From NCBI GenBank assembly GCA_964433345.1, contig CAYSQJ010000004.1:306636-370635 (forward strand): a DNA stretch of 64,000 nucleotides, in the 5' to 3' direction. Made by a program: the position numbers and the translations under genes. Below are positions 34,431-43,435 of the stretch, one piece after another (positions within the stretch are counted from its first letter, which is position 1; each line of letters begins with the position of its first letter). The notes under the pieces are model-generated. The model made no database searches. It was given only the letters and a program-made list of their open reading frames with translations, and was not told the DNA's origin. This DNA is from Ga0077527 sp964433345. Its GTDB lineage: Bacteria > Pseudomonadota > Gammaproteobacteria > Burkholderiales > SG8-41.

Positions 34431-34458
34431 CTGACTCCGGCACTTGTCGCAATATAAT
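34431..34458 (+). promoter_or_regulatory. Sigma70-like promoter giving a leaderless transcript
   Basis: -35-like CTGACT at 34431-34436, 16-bp spacer, perfect -10 TATAAT at 34453-34458. The predicted start lies at about 34465, the A of the ATG itself, and no ribosome site precedes the gene. Confidence 0.6.
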
Positions 34459-34464
34459 CAGTTC

Positions 34465-35136
34465 ATGAAACGACTGCCGATCCTGCTGCTGGTGATGGTC
34501 CTCTCGGCCTGCACGCCGCAGCAGGCGCTGCTTTCCTCACTGATTCCTGATGGCACGGCCTCGGTGCTGCTCGGCCACCTCGAGGGTGTGGCGGACGCCA
34601 ACCGGCGGCGTATCGTCGAACTGGAGCAGCAGGGCGCCTGGACCGAGCTTGCCGCCTTTGCCGACAGCAACATCAGCGGCGACCCCTTCAGCCCGGAGTG
34701 GCGGCTGATCGGCGGTTATGCGCATGCGCAGCTGAAGGATCATGCGCGCGCCGCGGACTATTTTGCCGAAATGCTGCGCCTGTCACCGGACGATCCTTCG
34801 GCCTATCACTTTCTCGCCGAAGCGCAGCGGGCGGCAGGGCAGCCGCAGCGCGCGCTGAAAACACTGGATCGCGCGCTGATGGTGCAGCGGGACAATCCGT
34901 TGACCTGGCATCTGATGGGTGAAGTAAACAGCGACCTCGGGCGTTTTCGTGATGCGGCCGCTGCTTATCGCCGGGCGCTGAGCGAAGCACCGCGATTCGC
35001 GGCCGCCTGGTTCGGGCTGGGGCGTGCGGCGCTGCAGCTGGGTCGTGCCGCGGAAGCGCAGGAAGCACTTGCCGCGCTGGAGCGCCTGCAGTCGCCGGAA
35101 GCGGCGAGGCTGCGTGCGCTGATGGCGGGAGCGTAG
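34465..35136 (+). CDS. TPR-repeat lipoprotein
   Basis: A 223-residue outer-membrane-type lipoprotein: signal MKRLPILLLVMVL with lipobox LSAC at residues 14-17. From about residue 75 at least three tetratricopeptide repeats follow, recognisable by the small/large residue pattern in HARAADYFAEMLRLSPDDPSA, QRALKTLDRALMVQRDNP and RDAAAAYRRALSEAPRF, ending in another repeat. Such proteins act as scaffolds; partner unknown. The promoter geometry suggests leaderless translation. Confidence 0.85.
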   Translation: MKRLPILLLVMVLSACTPQQALLSSLIPDGTASVLLGHLEGVADANRRRIVELEQQGAWTELAAFADSNISGDPFSPEWRLIGGYAHAQLKDHARAADYFAEMLRLSPDDPSAYHFLAEAQRAAGQPQRALKTLDRALMVQRDNPLTWHLMGEVNSDLGRFRDAAAAYRRALSEAPRFAAAWFGLGRAALQLGRAAEAQEALAALERLQSPEAARLRALMAGA

Positions 35137-35164
35137 ACCGCCGTCGCCGGCGGCGTCACGCAGG

Positions 35165-35962
35165 TCAGGCTTTGAGTGCCGGCGTCAGATGCGGCGCAAT
35201 CAGCGGCAGCAGCTGCGCGAAAACCTTGGGATTGCCGGCGACGATGTTGCCGCTCTCGAGATAACGGTCGTTGCCCTGCAGGTCGCCGACGAGGCCGCCG
35301 GCCTCGGTGATCAGCAGGCTGCCCGCGGCGATGTCCCATTTGCTGAGGCCCAGTTCCCAGAAACCGTCGAGGCGTCCGGCGGCAACCCAGGCGAGGTCCA
35401 GCGAGGCTGCGCCGGGGCGGCGCAGGCCCGCGGTGTTCCTGATGATGTCGCGCATCATGCCGATATAGGCATCAAGGTGCTCGAGCTGGCGGTAGGGAAA
35501 GCCGGTGCCGATCAGGCTCGGCTTCAGGTGCGCGCGCTTGCTCACCCGCAGCCGGGATTCATTGAGAAAGGCACCGCGACCCTTGGTCGCGGTATATAGA
35601 TCGTTGCGGTTGGGGTCGTAGACCACGGCCTGGGTGATCACGCCCTTCTGTGCCAGCGCGATCGAAATTGCGTACTGCGGCAGGCCGTGCAGGAAATTGG
35701 TGGTGCCGTCGAGCGGGTCGATGATCCACTGGTACTCGGAGCTGCCGGAGGCGCCGGACTCCTCTGCTAGAATCGAATGGTTCGGATAAGCCTCGTGCAG
35801 CGTGCGGATGATTGCCTGTTCGGCCTCGCGATCCACGTCCGATACGAAATCGTTCGCGGCCTTTTCCCTGACGGCAATGACATCCAGGTTGCGGCTGGCG
35901 CGGTTGATGATGCCGCCGGCGCGGCGCGCGGCTTTCACCGCGATGTTGAGCATGGGGTGCAT
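35165..35962 (-). CDS. suhB: Inositol-1-monophosphatase family protein
   Basis: A 265-residue Mg-dependent phosphatase of the SuhB group, which in Proteobacteria also helps rRNA transcription antitermination. Visible metal motifs: DFVSDVDREAEQAI, LAEESGASG, WIIDPLDGTTNFLHG and WVAAGRLDGFWELGLSKWDIAAG. The start MHPMLNIAVKAAR at 35962 gives the family N-terminus. It is divergent from trmJ across a 96-bp spacer; suhB and trmJ neighbourhood is common in Proteobacteria. Confidence 0.94.
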   Translation of the reverse strand: MHPMLNIAVKAARRAGGIINRASRNLDVIAVREKAANDFVSDVDREAEQAIIRTLHEAYPNHSILAEESGASGSSEYQWIIDPLDGTTNFLHGLPQYAISIALAQKGVITQAVVYDPNRNDLYTATKGRGAFLNESRLRVSKRAHLKPSLIGTGFPYRQLEHLDAYIGMMRDIIRNTAGLRRPGAASLDLAWVAAGRLDGFWELGLSKWDIAAGSLLITEAGGLVGDLQGNDRYLESGNIVAGNPKVFAQLLPLIAPHLTPALKA

Positions 35963-36058
35963 GGTGGCTGCGACGAATATGGATAAAGAGCAGTATGAAC
36001 ACGCGGCGCGGTCGCCGGAGATTGCCGGCGGCCGCGCCGCGAACGGCCCGTATTGTAC

Positions 36059-36799
36059 GTGAACCCGCTGCAGCCCCTCAAAAATATTCGCATCGTGATG
36101 TGCGCGACCTCGCATCCCGGCAACATCGGTGCCGCGGCGCGCGCGATGCGCACGATGGGCATCACCGATCTCGCGCTGGTGAAGCCGCAGCGTTATCCCG
36201 ATCCCCAGGCCCTGTGGATGGCGGCCGGCGCCACCGATGTGCTGGAGTCGGCGCGCATTTGCGAGAACCTCGGCGAGGCGCTTGCCGGAACGGCCTTCGC
36301 GGTGGCCTGTTCGGCAAGGCGGCGCGATGTCGCGGTGCCGATGGTCGATGCGCGCGCGGCGGCAATGGAGGCGGCGGCGATTGCGCAGTCGCGCACGGTC
36401 GCGCTGGTGTTCGGCAACGAGACTTCGGGTCTCAGCAATGACGAGGTTGCCGCCTGCAATCTGCTGGCGAGCATCCCGGTGGCCGAGGATTTCTGGTCGC
36501 TGAACGTGGCCGCCGCGGTGCAGGTGTTCTGCTACGAATTGCGCATGGCCTGCGGCGCGGGCCTGCTGCCGGAAAAGCCGCAGGCGCTGGCCGCGCATGA
36601 CGAAGTCGAGGCCTTCTACGAGCACCTCGAACGCACCATCGTCGCCACCGGATTCCTGAACCCTGCACATCCGCGCAAGCTGATGCTGCGGCTGCGCCGG
36701 CTGTTTGCCCGCGCCCGCCTGCAGGTCGAAGAGGTCAATATCCTGCGCGGCATCCTCGGCAGCGTGACCGATCCCAAGGGTCGGCGTAAACCCGATTGA
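36059..36799 (+). CDS. trmJ: tRNA (cytidine/uridine-32-2'-O)-methyltransferase TrmJ
   Basis: A SPOUT-fold methylase of position 32 in the tRNA anticodon loop. The 246-residue protein has the N-terminal NIRIVMCATSHPGNIGAAARAM motif, VFGNETSGLSNDEVAACN and IPVAEDFWSLNVAAAVQVFCYELR, which form the knotted SAM site, and a C-terminal extension with RRLFARARLQVEEVNILRG. GTG 36059 is chosen since the protein then begins MNPLQPLKNIRIV; no clear ribosome site is seen. Its TGA is directly followed by an AT-rich repeat. Confidence 0.94.
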   Translation: MNPLQPLKNIRIVMCATSHPGNIGAAARAMRTMGITDLALVKPQRYPDPQALWMAAGATDVLESARICENLGEALAGTAFAVACSARRRDVAVPMVDARAAAMEAAAIAQSRTVALVFGNETSGLSNDEVAACNLLASIPVAEDFWSLNVAAAVQVFCYELRMACGAGLLPEKPQALAAHDEVEAFYEHLERTIVATGFLNPAHPRKLMLRLRRLFARARLQVEEVNILRGILGSVTDPKGRRKPD

Positions 36800-36802
36800 T
36801 TT

Positions 36803-36834
36803 TATAAATATTTGATTATAAAAGATTATTTTAT
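36803..36834 (+). repeat. AT-rich 30-bp element, copy 4
   Basis: Core TATAAATATTTGATTATAAA, then AGATTATTTTAT. It begins four bases after the trmJ TGA stop, in the cysE leader. Confidence 0.75.
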
Positions 36835-36905
36835 CCCTTTTAATTCCTGATTAAAATGGTAGGTCTTGGCGGGCAGAACACCTGCCATTCCTGTGGATGA
36901 CGGCG

Positions 36906-37628
36906 ATGTTCGAGCGGATCAGAGAAGAGATTTCAGTCGTTTTCGAGCGCGATCCCGCCGCGCGCAGCACCTGGGAAGTGCTGACCTGCTATCCGGGTTT
37001 CCACGCGCTGCTGCTGCATCGTTTCTCGCACTGTGTCTGGCACAAGGGTTTCAAATGGCTGGCGCGCTGGCTGGCCCATCTCGGGCGCTGGCTGACCGGC
37101 ATCGAGATCCATCCGGGCGCGCGCATCGGGCAGCGCTTTTTCATCGACCATGGCATGGGCGTGGTGATCGGCGAGACTGCCGAGATCGGCGACGACTGCA
37201 CGCTGTATCACGGCGTCACGCTGGGCGGCACCACCTGGAACAAGGGCAAGCGGCATCCGACTCTGAAGAATGGCGTTGTGATCGGTGCCGGCGCAAAGAT
37301 TCTCGGCCCCATCACCATCGGCGAGAATGCCAAGATCGGTTCCAACGCGGTGGTGGTGAAGGACGTGCCGGACAACGCCACTGCGATCGGGATTCCGGCG
37401 CGGCTGGTCGAAAGCCGGGAAGTGGCGGGCCACTTTGCCGCCTACGGCATCGCCCGCGATGCCAACGACCCGGTGGCCAAGGCGATGCATGCGCTGATCG
37501 ACCACAGCGCCGAAACCGACCGGCGCATCGACCAGATCCTCGCCGAGCTGCAGCGCCTGGGCCTGAAGATCGAGGGCGCAGACACCGAAAAACTGGACGC
37601 CGGCAGCCTCAATCGCATTGTTGATTGA
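36906..37628 (+). CDS. cysE: Serine O-acetyltransferase
   Basis: Makes O-acetylserine, the carbon skeleton for cysteine. The 240-residue protein is the short form: a brief N-terminal helical part (MFERIREEISVVFERDPAAR, ...FHALLLHRFSHCVWHKG) and a left-handed beta helix of hexapeptide repeats (IHPGARIG, RFFIDHGMGVVIGETAEIGD, GVTLGGTTWNKGKRHPT, GAKILGPITIG) with catalytic His/Asp in FIDHGMG. A coiled, charged end (SAETDRRIDQILAELQRLGL) follows. The position directly before the Fe-S operon fits supply of cysteine to its desulfurases; the iscR promoter begins inside the cysE stop region. Confidence 0.95.
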   Translation: MFERIREEISVVFERDPAARSTWEVLTCYPGFHALLLHRFSHCVWHKGFKWLARWLAHLGRWLTGIEIHPGARIGQRFFIDHGMGVVIGETAEIGDDCTLYHGVTLGGTTWNKGKRHPTLKNGVVIGAGAKILGPITIGENAKIGSNAVVVKDVPDNATAIGIPARLVESREVAGHFAAYGIARDANDPVAKAMHALIDHSAETDRRIDQILAELQRLGLKIEGADTEKLDAGSLNRIVD

Positions 37629-37669
37629 ATCGCTCGGGTAAGTTATACTTGAGCAACTTTGCGGGATAT
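37621..37669 (+). promoter_or_regulatory. iscR promoter with overlapping IscR-box-like site
   Basis: -35 TTGATT (37621-37626) overlaps the cysE stop; after exactly 17 bp comes -10 TATACT (37644-37649). A 25-bp dyad at 37645-37669, with outer halves ATACTTGA and CGGGATAT, matches the ATAYYYG-N-CRRRTAT pattern of type 1 IscR sites and covers the -10 and start point, as expected for autorepression by [2Fe-2S]-IscR. Confidence 0.65.
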
Positions 37670-37678
37670 TGTGATTTA

Positions 37679-37707
37679 TATAAGTTATTGTTTTTATTGA
37701 TAATTTA
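37679..37707 (+). repeat. AT-rich 30-bp element, copy 5 (iscR leader)
   Basis: Core TATAAGTTATTGTTTTTATT, then GATAATTTA, ending next to the GAGG ribosome site of iscR. The element therefore forms most of the iscR 5' leader. Confidence 0.8.
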
Positions 37708-37718
37708 GAGGTGCCACG

Positions 37719-38195
37719 ATGAGACTGACGACCAAGGGCCGATTTGCGGTAACCGCGATGGTGGATCTGGGGATGCGCCATGGCACCGGGCCGGTGACGC
37801 TGGCGGAAATCAGCGGCCGGCAGAAGATTTCGCTGTCCTACCTCGAACAGCTGTTCGGCAAGCTGCGCCGGCGCGGCATCGTCGACTCGGTGCGCGGTCC
37901 CGGCGGCGGTTATTGCCTGGCGCGTGATGCGGCGCAGCTGACCGTGGCCGACATCATTCTCGCCGTGGACGAGCCGATCGACGCCACGCAGTGCGCCGGC
38001 AAGGAGAACTGCAAGGACGAGGAGAAATGCCTGACCCACGACCTTTGGGCCAATCTCAACGAGCGTATATTCGATTACCTCGGTTCGGTGACGCTGCGCC
38101 AGCTGGTGGAGAACCAGCGCGCCAAGGAAGCAGGCATCGCGCCGGTGCACGACATGCGCCTGGTGGCACGGCGGCAGACCGCGGCAACGGTCTGA
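37719..38195 (+). CDS. iscR: Rrf2-family Fe-S regulator IscR
   Basis: A 158-residue winged-helix regulator that senses Fe-S status through a [2Fe-2S] cluster. MRLTTKGRFAVTAMVDLG and SLSYLEQLFGKLRRRGIVDS form the DNA-binding domain; the wing is VRGPGGGYCLAR. The cluster ligands are the three Cys of CAGKENCKDEEKC (near residues 92-104), with the His in CLTHDLW as fourth ligand. GAGG lies eight bases before the ATG. It heads the Fe-S operon, and the box in its promoter implies autoregulation. Confidence 0.96.
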   Translation: MRLTTKGRFAVTAMVDLGMRHGTGPVTLAEISGRQKISLSYLEQLFGKLRRRGIVDSVRGPGGGYCLARDAAQLTVADIILAVDEPIDATQCAGKENCKDEEKCLTHDLWANLNERIFDYLGSVTLRQLVENQRAKEAGIAPVHDMRLVARRQTAATV

Positions 38196-38213
38196 ATACA
38201 CAGGCTTCCTGCC

Positions 38214-39356
38214 ATGCACGTCTACTTCGACCATAACGCCACGACGCCGCTCGACGCGCGCGTGCTGGAGGTCATGCTGCCGTTCCTGCGCGAGCAGTGC
38301 GGCAATGCCTCCAGCCGCCACGAGTTCGGCACCGTTGCGCGCAAGGCAGTGGACGATGCCCGCGAGCAGGTGGCGGCGCTGATCGGCGTGCAGCCGGTGC
38401 AGGTCATATTCACCAGCGGTGGCACCGAGGCAAACAATCTCTTCATCCGCGGCGCCGCGGCCGGCATGAAACCCGGCCGGGTCGCGGTGAGCGCGACCGA
38501 ACATCCCTGCGTGACGGCGCCGGCGCAGGATCTCGCACGCCAGGGTTGGACGTTCCGCAAGCTGCAGGTCAACCGCGACGGCGTGGTCGACCTGGCCGAT
38601 ATCGATGCGGCGCTGGCCGAGAAGACGACGCTGATGTCGGTGATGCTGGCCAACAACGAGACCGGCGTGATCCAGGACATTGCCGCGATCGGCGAGCGGG
38701 CGCGGCGCGCCGGCGCGGTGATGCATACCGATGCGGTGCAGGCGCTGGGCAAGATCAGGGTTGATTTCGCAGCGCTCAATGTGCAGGCGATGACGCTGTC
38801 GGCGCACAAGATCTACGGCCCCAAGGGCGCCGGCGCGCTGGTGGTCGACAAGCGGCTGGACCTGCGTGCCCTGCTTTCCGGTGGTGGACAGGAGCGCGGG
38901 CTTCGCGGCGGCACCGAGAACGTGCCGGCGATCGCCGGATTCGGCGCGGCCTGCGAACTGGCGGGCTCGCGGCTTGCCGAGCTCGGTCCGCGGCTGGCGT
39001 CCCTGCGCGACCGTTTCGAGCGCGGACTGGCCGGCATCGGCGGCAGGGTTTTCGGCGCCGGCGTGCCGCGGTTGCCGAACACCTCCTATTTCGCCTTCGC
39101 CGGCATCCACGGCGAGGCGCTGGTGATCGAGCTCGACAAGGCCGGCTATGCCGTGGGCTCGGGCGCGGCCTGCTCCAGCGCAAGCGATGCGCCTTCAGGC
39201 ACGCTGCTGGCGATGGGCGTGGAGCCGGAGCTTGCGCGCGGTGCGGTGCGTTTTTCACTCGGCGCGGCCAATACGGCGGAACAGGTGGACGGATTTCTGG
39301 TGGCGCTGGCGGCGGTCGCGCAGCGCCTGCGGCGGCTGACTGCCGTCGCGGTCTGA
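38214..39356 (+). CDS. iscS: Cysteine desulfurase, IscS/NifS type
   Basis: PLP enzyme that removes sulfur from cysteine as a persulfide. The 380-residue class I desulfurase begins VYFDHNATTPLD and has TSGGTEANN, the PLP His in ATEHPC, the PLP Asp/Gln in HTDAVQALGK, Schiff-base Lys in LSAHKIYGPKG, and the active-site Cys in GSGAACSSASDAPSG. It is shorter than E. coli IscS (404) and closer to NifS-like forms. This is one of two desulfurases in the same operon; sufS is the other. Confidence 0.92.
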   Translation: MHVYFDHNATTPLDARVLEVMLPFLREQCGNASSRHEFGTVARKAVDDAREQVAALIGVQPVQVIFTSGGTEANNLFIRGAAAGMKPGRVAVSATEHPCVTAPAQDLARQGWTFRKLQVNRDGVVDLADIDAALAEKTTLMSVMLANNETGVIQDIAAIGERARRAGAVMHTDAVQALGKIRVDFAALNVQAMTLSAHKIYGPKGAGALVVDKRLDLRALLSGGGQERGLRGGTENVPAIAGFGAACELAGSRLAELGPRLASLRDRFERGLAGIGGRVFGAGVPRLPNTSYFAFAGIHGEALVIELDKAGYAVGSGAACSSASDAPSGTLLAMGVEPELARGAVRFSLGAANTAEQVDGFLVALAAVAQRLRRLTAVAV

Positions 39357-39371
39357 ACAAGGAGCATGAAC

Positions 39372-39707
39372 ATGGCAATCCAGTTGACGGAAAGTGCGGC
39401 GAAACAGATCAATGCCCAGATCGCGAAGCGCGGCAAGGGCCTGGGACTGCGCGTCGGCGTCAAGAAGACCGGCTGCTCGGGCTGGGCCTACACCTACGAT
39501 TACGCCGATGCGGTGCAGGGCGGCGACCAGGTGTTCGAGGCGCATGACGCTAAGCTGGTCATCGATGGCGGGAGCCTGGAATTCCTCGAAGGCTCGACCA
39601 TCGACTATGTGCGCGAAGGGCTGAAGCAGGCCTTCAAGGTCAACAACCCCAACGTCGACGCCACCTGCGGCTGCGGCGAGAGTTTCACGGTCAAGGCCGG
39701 CGGCTGA
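39372..39707 (+). CDS. iscA: A-type Fe-S carrier protein
   Basis: A 111-residue IscA/SufA/ErpA-type carrier that moves Fe-S clusters to target proteins. The three conserved Cys are seen: VKKTGCSGWAY near residue 36 and CGCGESF near 101-107. The ATG at 39372 (MAIQLTESAA) is preferred over ATG 39366 because GGAG at 39361-39364 is seven bases from the former and only one from the latter. Between iscS and sufB, a position that does not by itself distinguish IscA from SufA. Confidence 0.92.
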   Translation: MAIQLTESAAKQINAQIAKRGKGLGLRVGVKKTGCSGWAYTYDYADAVQGGDQVFEAHDAKLVIDGGSLEFLEGSTIDYVREGLKQAFKVNNPNVDATCGCGESFTVKAGG

Positions 39708-39739
39708 ACGCTGCAACCGGGCCCCCAACGGACACCCAC

Positions 39740-41173
<1,434 letters not shown>

Positions 41174-41194
41174 GGACTTAAAGTCAGAAGCGTA

Positions 41195-41318
41195 GCCACA
41201 GAGGACACGGAGGGCACAGAGATTCGTGGGTGATGATTGATTCTCCGATGCCCGGCAAAAGTCCCCGGTGGCGAAACGAACAACGGTTTTTCTCTGTGAA
41301 CTCTGCGCCCTCTGTGGC
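41195..41318. repeat. CACAGAGG-type 28-bp inverted repeat between sufB and sufC
   Basis: Left arm 41195-41222 starts GCCACAGAGGACACGG; right arm 41291-41318 ends GCCCTCTGTGGC and is its near-complete reverse complement. Each arm is itself a tandem of CACAGAG-like 9-mers. The same family recurs between sufS and sufU. It separates genes of one operon, so the hairpin is probably transcribed. Confidence 0.85.
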
Positions 41319-41342
41319 CAAAGGTTTTAGGTTTTACACATC

Positions 41343-42131
41343 ATGATCAACAGCAACGCAAAAACAATCCTCGAAGTCCGCGACCTGACGGCGACCGTCG
41401 CCGGGGTGGACATTCTCAAGGGCATCAACCTCACCGTGCGCGCGGGTGAGGTGCACGCCATCATGGGGCCCAACGGCTCCGGCAAAAGCACTTTCGCCAA
41501 GGTGCTGGCCGGGCACCCGGCCTACACCGTGAAGGGCGGCGAGGTGCTGTTCGAAGGGAAGGACCTGTTCGCACTGGCCTCCGACGAGCGCGCCCGCGCC
41601 GGCATTTTCCTCGGCTTCCAGTACCCGGTGGAGATCCCGGGCGTCACCAACAGCGCTTTCCTGCGCCTGGCCTACAACACGGTGCAGGGCGGCCGCGGCA
41701 AGGATGAACTCGACCCGCTGGAGTTCGACGACCTGGTGCGCGAGAAAATGAAGCTGCTGGAAATGAATCCCGAGTTCCTCAGCCGCAGCGTCAACGACGG
41801 CTTTTCCGGAGGAGAGAAAAAGCGCAACGAGATCCTGCAGATGGCGCTGCTCGAGCCGAAACTGTCGCTGCTCGACGAAACCGACTCCGGCCTCGACATC
41901 GACGCGCTGCGAGTGGTTGCCGGCGGCGTCAACAAGCTGCTGACTCCCGACAACGCCTGCGTGCTGGTGACGCATTACCAGCGCCTGCTCAACTACATCA
42001 CGCCGGACTATGTACATGTGATGTCGGCCGGACGCATCATCCGTTCCGGCGACAAGTCGCTGGCGCTGGAACTCGAGGAGCGTGGTTATGACTGGCTGCT
42101 CGAGGACAAAAAGGCCGGAGCCGCGGCGTGA
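41343..42131 (+). CDS. sufC: Fe-S assembly ATPase SufC
   Basis: ABC-type ATPase that drives conformational change in SufBC2D; soluble, not a transporter. The 262-residue protein has Walker A MGPNGSGKST, FLGFQYPVEIPGV (typical SufC Q-loop), signature GFSGGEKKRNEILQ, Walker B LLDETDSGLDIDAL and the switch His in VTHYQRLL. Its start is 25 bp after the repeat's right arm; no strong ribosome site is visible. It overlaps sufD (GTGA). Confidence 0.96.
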   Translation: MINSNAKTILEVRDLTATVAGVDILKGINLTVRAGEVHAIMGPNGSGKSTFAKVLAGHPAYTVKGGEVLFEGKDLFALASDERARAGIFLGFQYPVEIPGVTNSAFLRLAYNTVQGGRGKDELDPLEFDDLVREKMKLLEMNPEFLSRSVNDGFSGGEKKRNEILQMALLEPKLSLLDETDSGLDIDALRVVAGGVNKLLTPDNACVLVTHYQRLLNYITPDYVHVMSAGRIIRSGDKSLALELEERGYDWLLEDKKAGAAA

Positions 42132-43435
42132 GAACGACTGCGACACATCCCTACGTGGCGTCCCTGCTGGCCGGATCCGCGGCGCTGCCGCAGAGTCCGG
42201 CGGCCTGGCTCGATGCCCGCCGTGCCGCGGCGCTTGAACGCGCCAACGCGCTGTCGGTACCGACCACCCGTGAAGAGGAATGGCGCTTCACCGACCTGAC
42301 GCCGCTGACCCGGCTGCAGTTCCAGCCGGTGACGGCGGCTGCCACGGTGTCGGCGGCGGACATTGCCGCTTATGCGGTTTCCGAGGCTGCCGTGCGGCTG
42401 GTGTTCGTGGACGGCATCCCGGTACCCGCGCTGTCTCAGGCCGGACAGTTGCCGGCGGGCATCACCGTGGAGTTGCTGGGCGATGCCCTGAAGAAACACG
42501 GCGCGCTGATCGAACCGCATCTGGCGAAGCTGGTAAAAAACGACAATGACCTGTTTGCAGCGCTGAATACCGCCTTCCTGCAGCACGGCGTGTTCATCCA
42601 TGCTGCGAAAAACGCCGTGCTGGAAGCGCCGATCCACCTGCTGTTCGTGGCCACCCGCAAGGGCGCTGCGGCCTATCCGCGTTGCCTGGTCGTTGCGGAT
42701 GCCGGAAGCGGGGTCGCCGTCATCGAGGATTACGTGACGCTAAGCGAAGAGGCCTGCCTGACCAACGCCGTCACCGAGATCGCGGTGGCGCCGAATGCTT
42801 CGGTGCGCCATGTCAAGCTGCAGCGCGAAAGCGCCCAGGCCTTCCACATCGGCAGCTGCGCAGTGACGCTGGAGAAGGACGCGCGGTACCTGTCGCATGC
42901 GGTGACTTTCGGCGCGCGGCTGTCCCGCAACAACCTCAGCGTGACCCAGATCGGCGAGGGCGCGCATGCGCAGATCGACGGCATCGCGCTGATCGGCGGC
43001 CGCCAGCTGGCCGATACGCACACCCTGATGGACCACACGAAGCCCAACGGAAGCTGCGAGCAGTCGCACAAGACCATCGTCGGCGGCGCCGGGCATGCAG
43101 TGTTCAACGGCAAGGTCTTCGTGCGCGAGGGCGCGCAACTGACCAACTCCTCGCAGCAGAGCCGCAACCTGCTGCTTTCGGACAAGGCACATGTCGACAC
43201 CAAGCCGCAGTTGGAGATTTTTGCCGATGACGTGAAGTGCGCGCATGGCGCCGCGGTCGGCCAGCTCGATGCCGACCACCTGTTCTACCTGAAGAGCCGC
43301 GGCCTGCCGGAAGCGCAGGCGCGCAACCTGCTGACCTACGCCTTCGGCGCCGAGATCATAGACCGCATTCCCGTGCCCTCTCTGGTCGCACAACTGGAAA
43401 AGGCGGTGATGGCGCGCACGGAGGCCGCTGCATGA
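42128..43435 (+). CDS. sufD: Fe-S assembly protein SufD
   Basis: Pseudo-scaffold partner of SufB in SufBC2D, needed for iron entry. The 435-residue product has the N-terminal helical region (REEEWRFTDLTPL), a beta-helix core, and the C-terminal SufBD segment GAGHAVFNGKVFVREGAQLT, QQSRNLLLSDKAHVDTKPQLEI, KCAHGAAVGQLDADHLFYLKSRG with the conserved His. GTG start overlaps sufC by 4 bp and its stop overlaps sufS by 4 bp (ATGA). Confidence 0.95.
   Translation: MRTTATHPYVASLLAGSAALPQSPAAWLDARRAAALERANALSVPTTREEEWRFTDLTPLTRLQFQPVTAAATVSAADIAAYAVSEAAVRLVFVDGIPVPALSQAGQLPAGITVELLGDALKKHGALIEPHLAKLVKNDNDLFAALNTAFLQHGVFIHAAKNAVLEAPIHLLFVATRKGAAAYPRCLVVADAGSGVAVIEDYVTLSEEACLTNAVTEIAVAPNASVRHVKLQRESAQAFHIGSCAVTLEKDARYLSHAVTFGARLSRNNLSVTQIGEGAHAQIDGIALIGGRQLADTHTLMDHTKPNGSCEQSHKTIVGGAGHAVFNGKVFVREGAQLTNSSQQSRNLLLSDKAHVDTKPQLEIFADDVKCAHGAAVGQLDADHLFYLKSRGLPEAQARNLLTYAFGAEIIDRIPVPSLVAQLEKAVMARTEAAA

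Larger units (their letters stand above)
34155..34443. other. Non-coding spacer with two palindromic units
   Basis: About 290 bp without a plausible gene between the SBP3-EAL gene and the TPR lipoprotein gene. It holds the two REP-like hairpins listed separately and, at its right end, the promoter of the lipoprotein gene. The last ~100 bp before that promoter show nothing else I can name. Confidence 0.7.
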
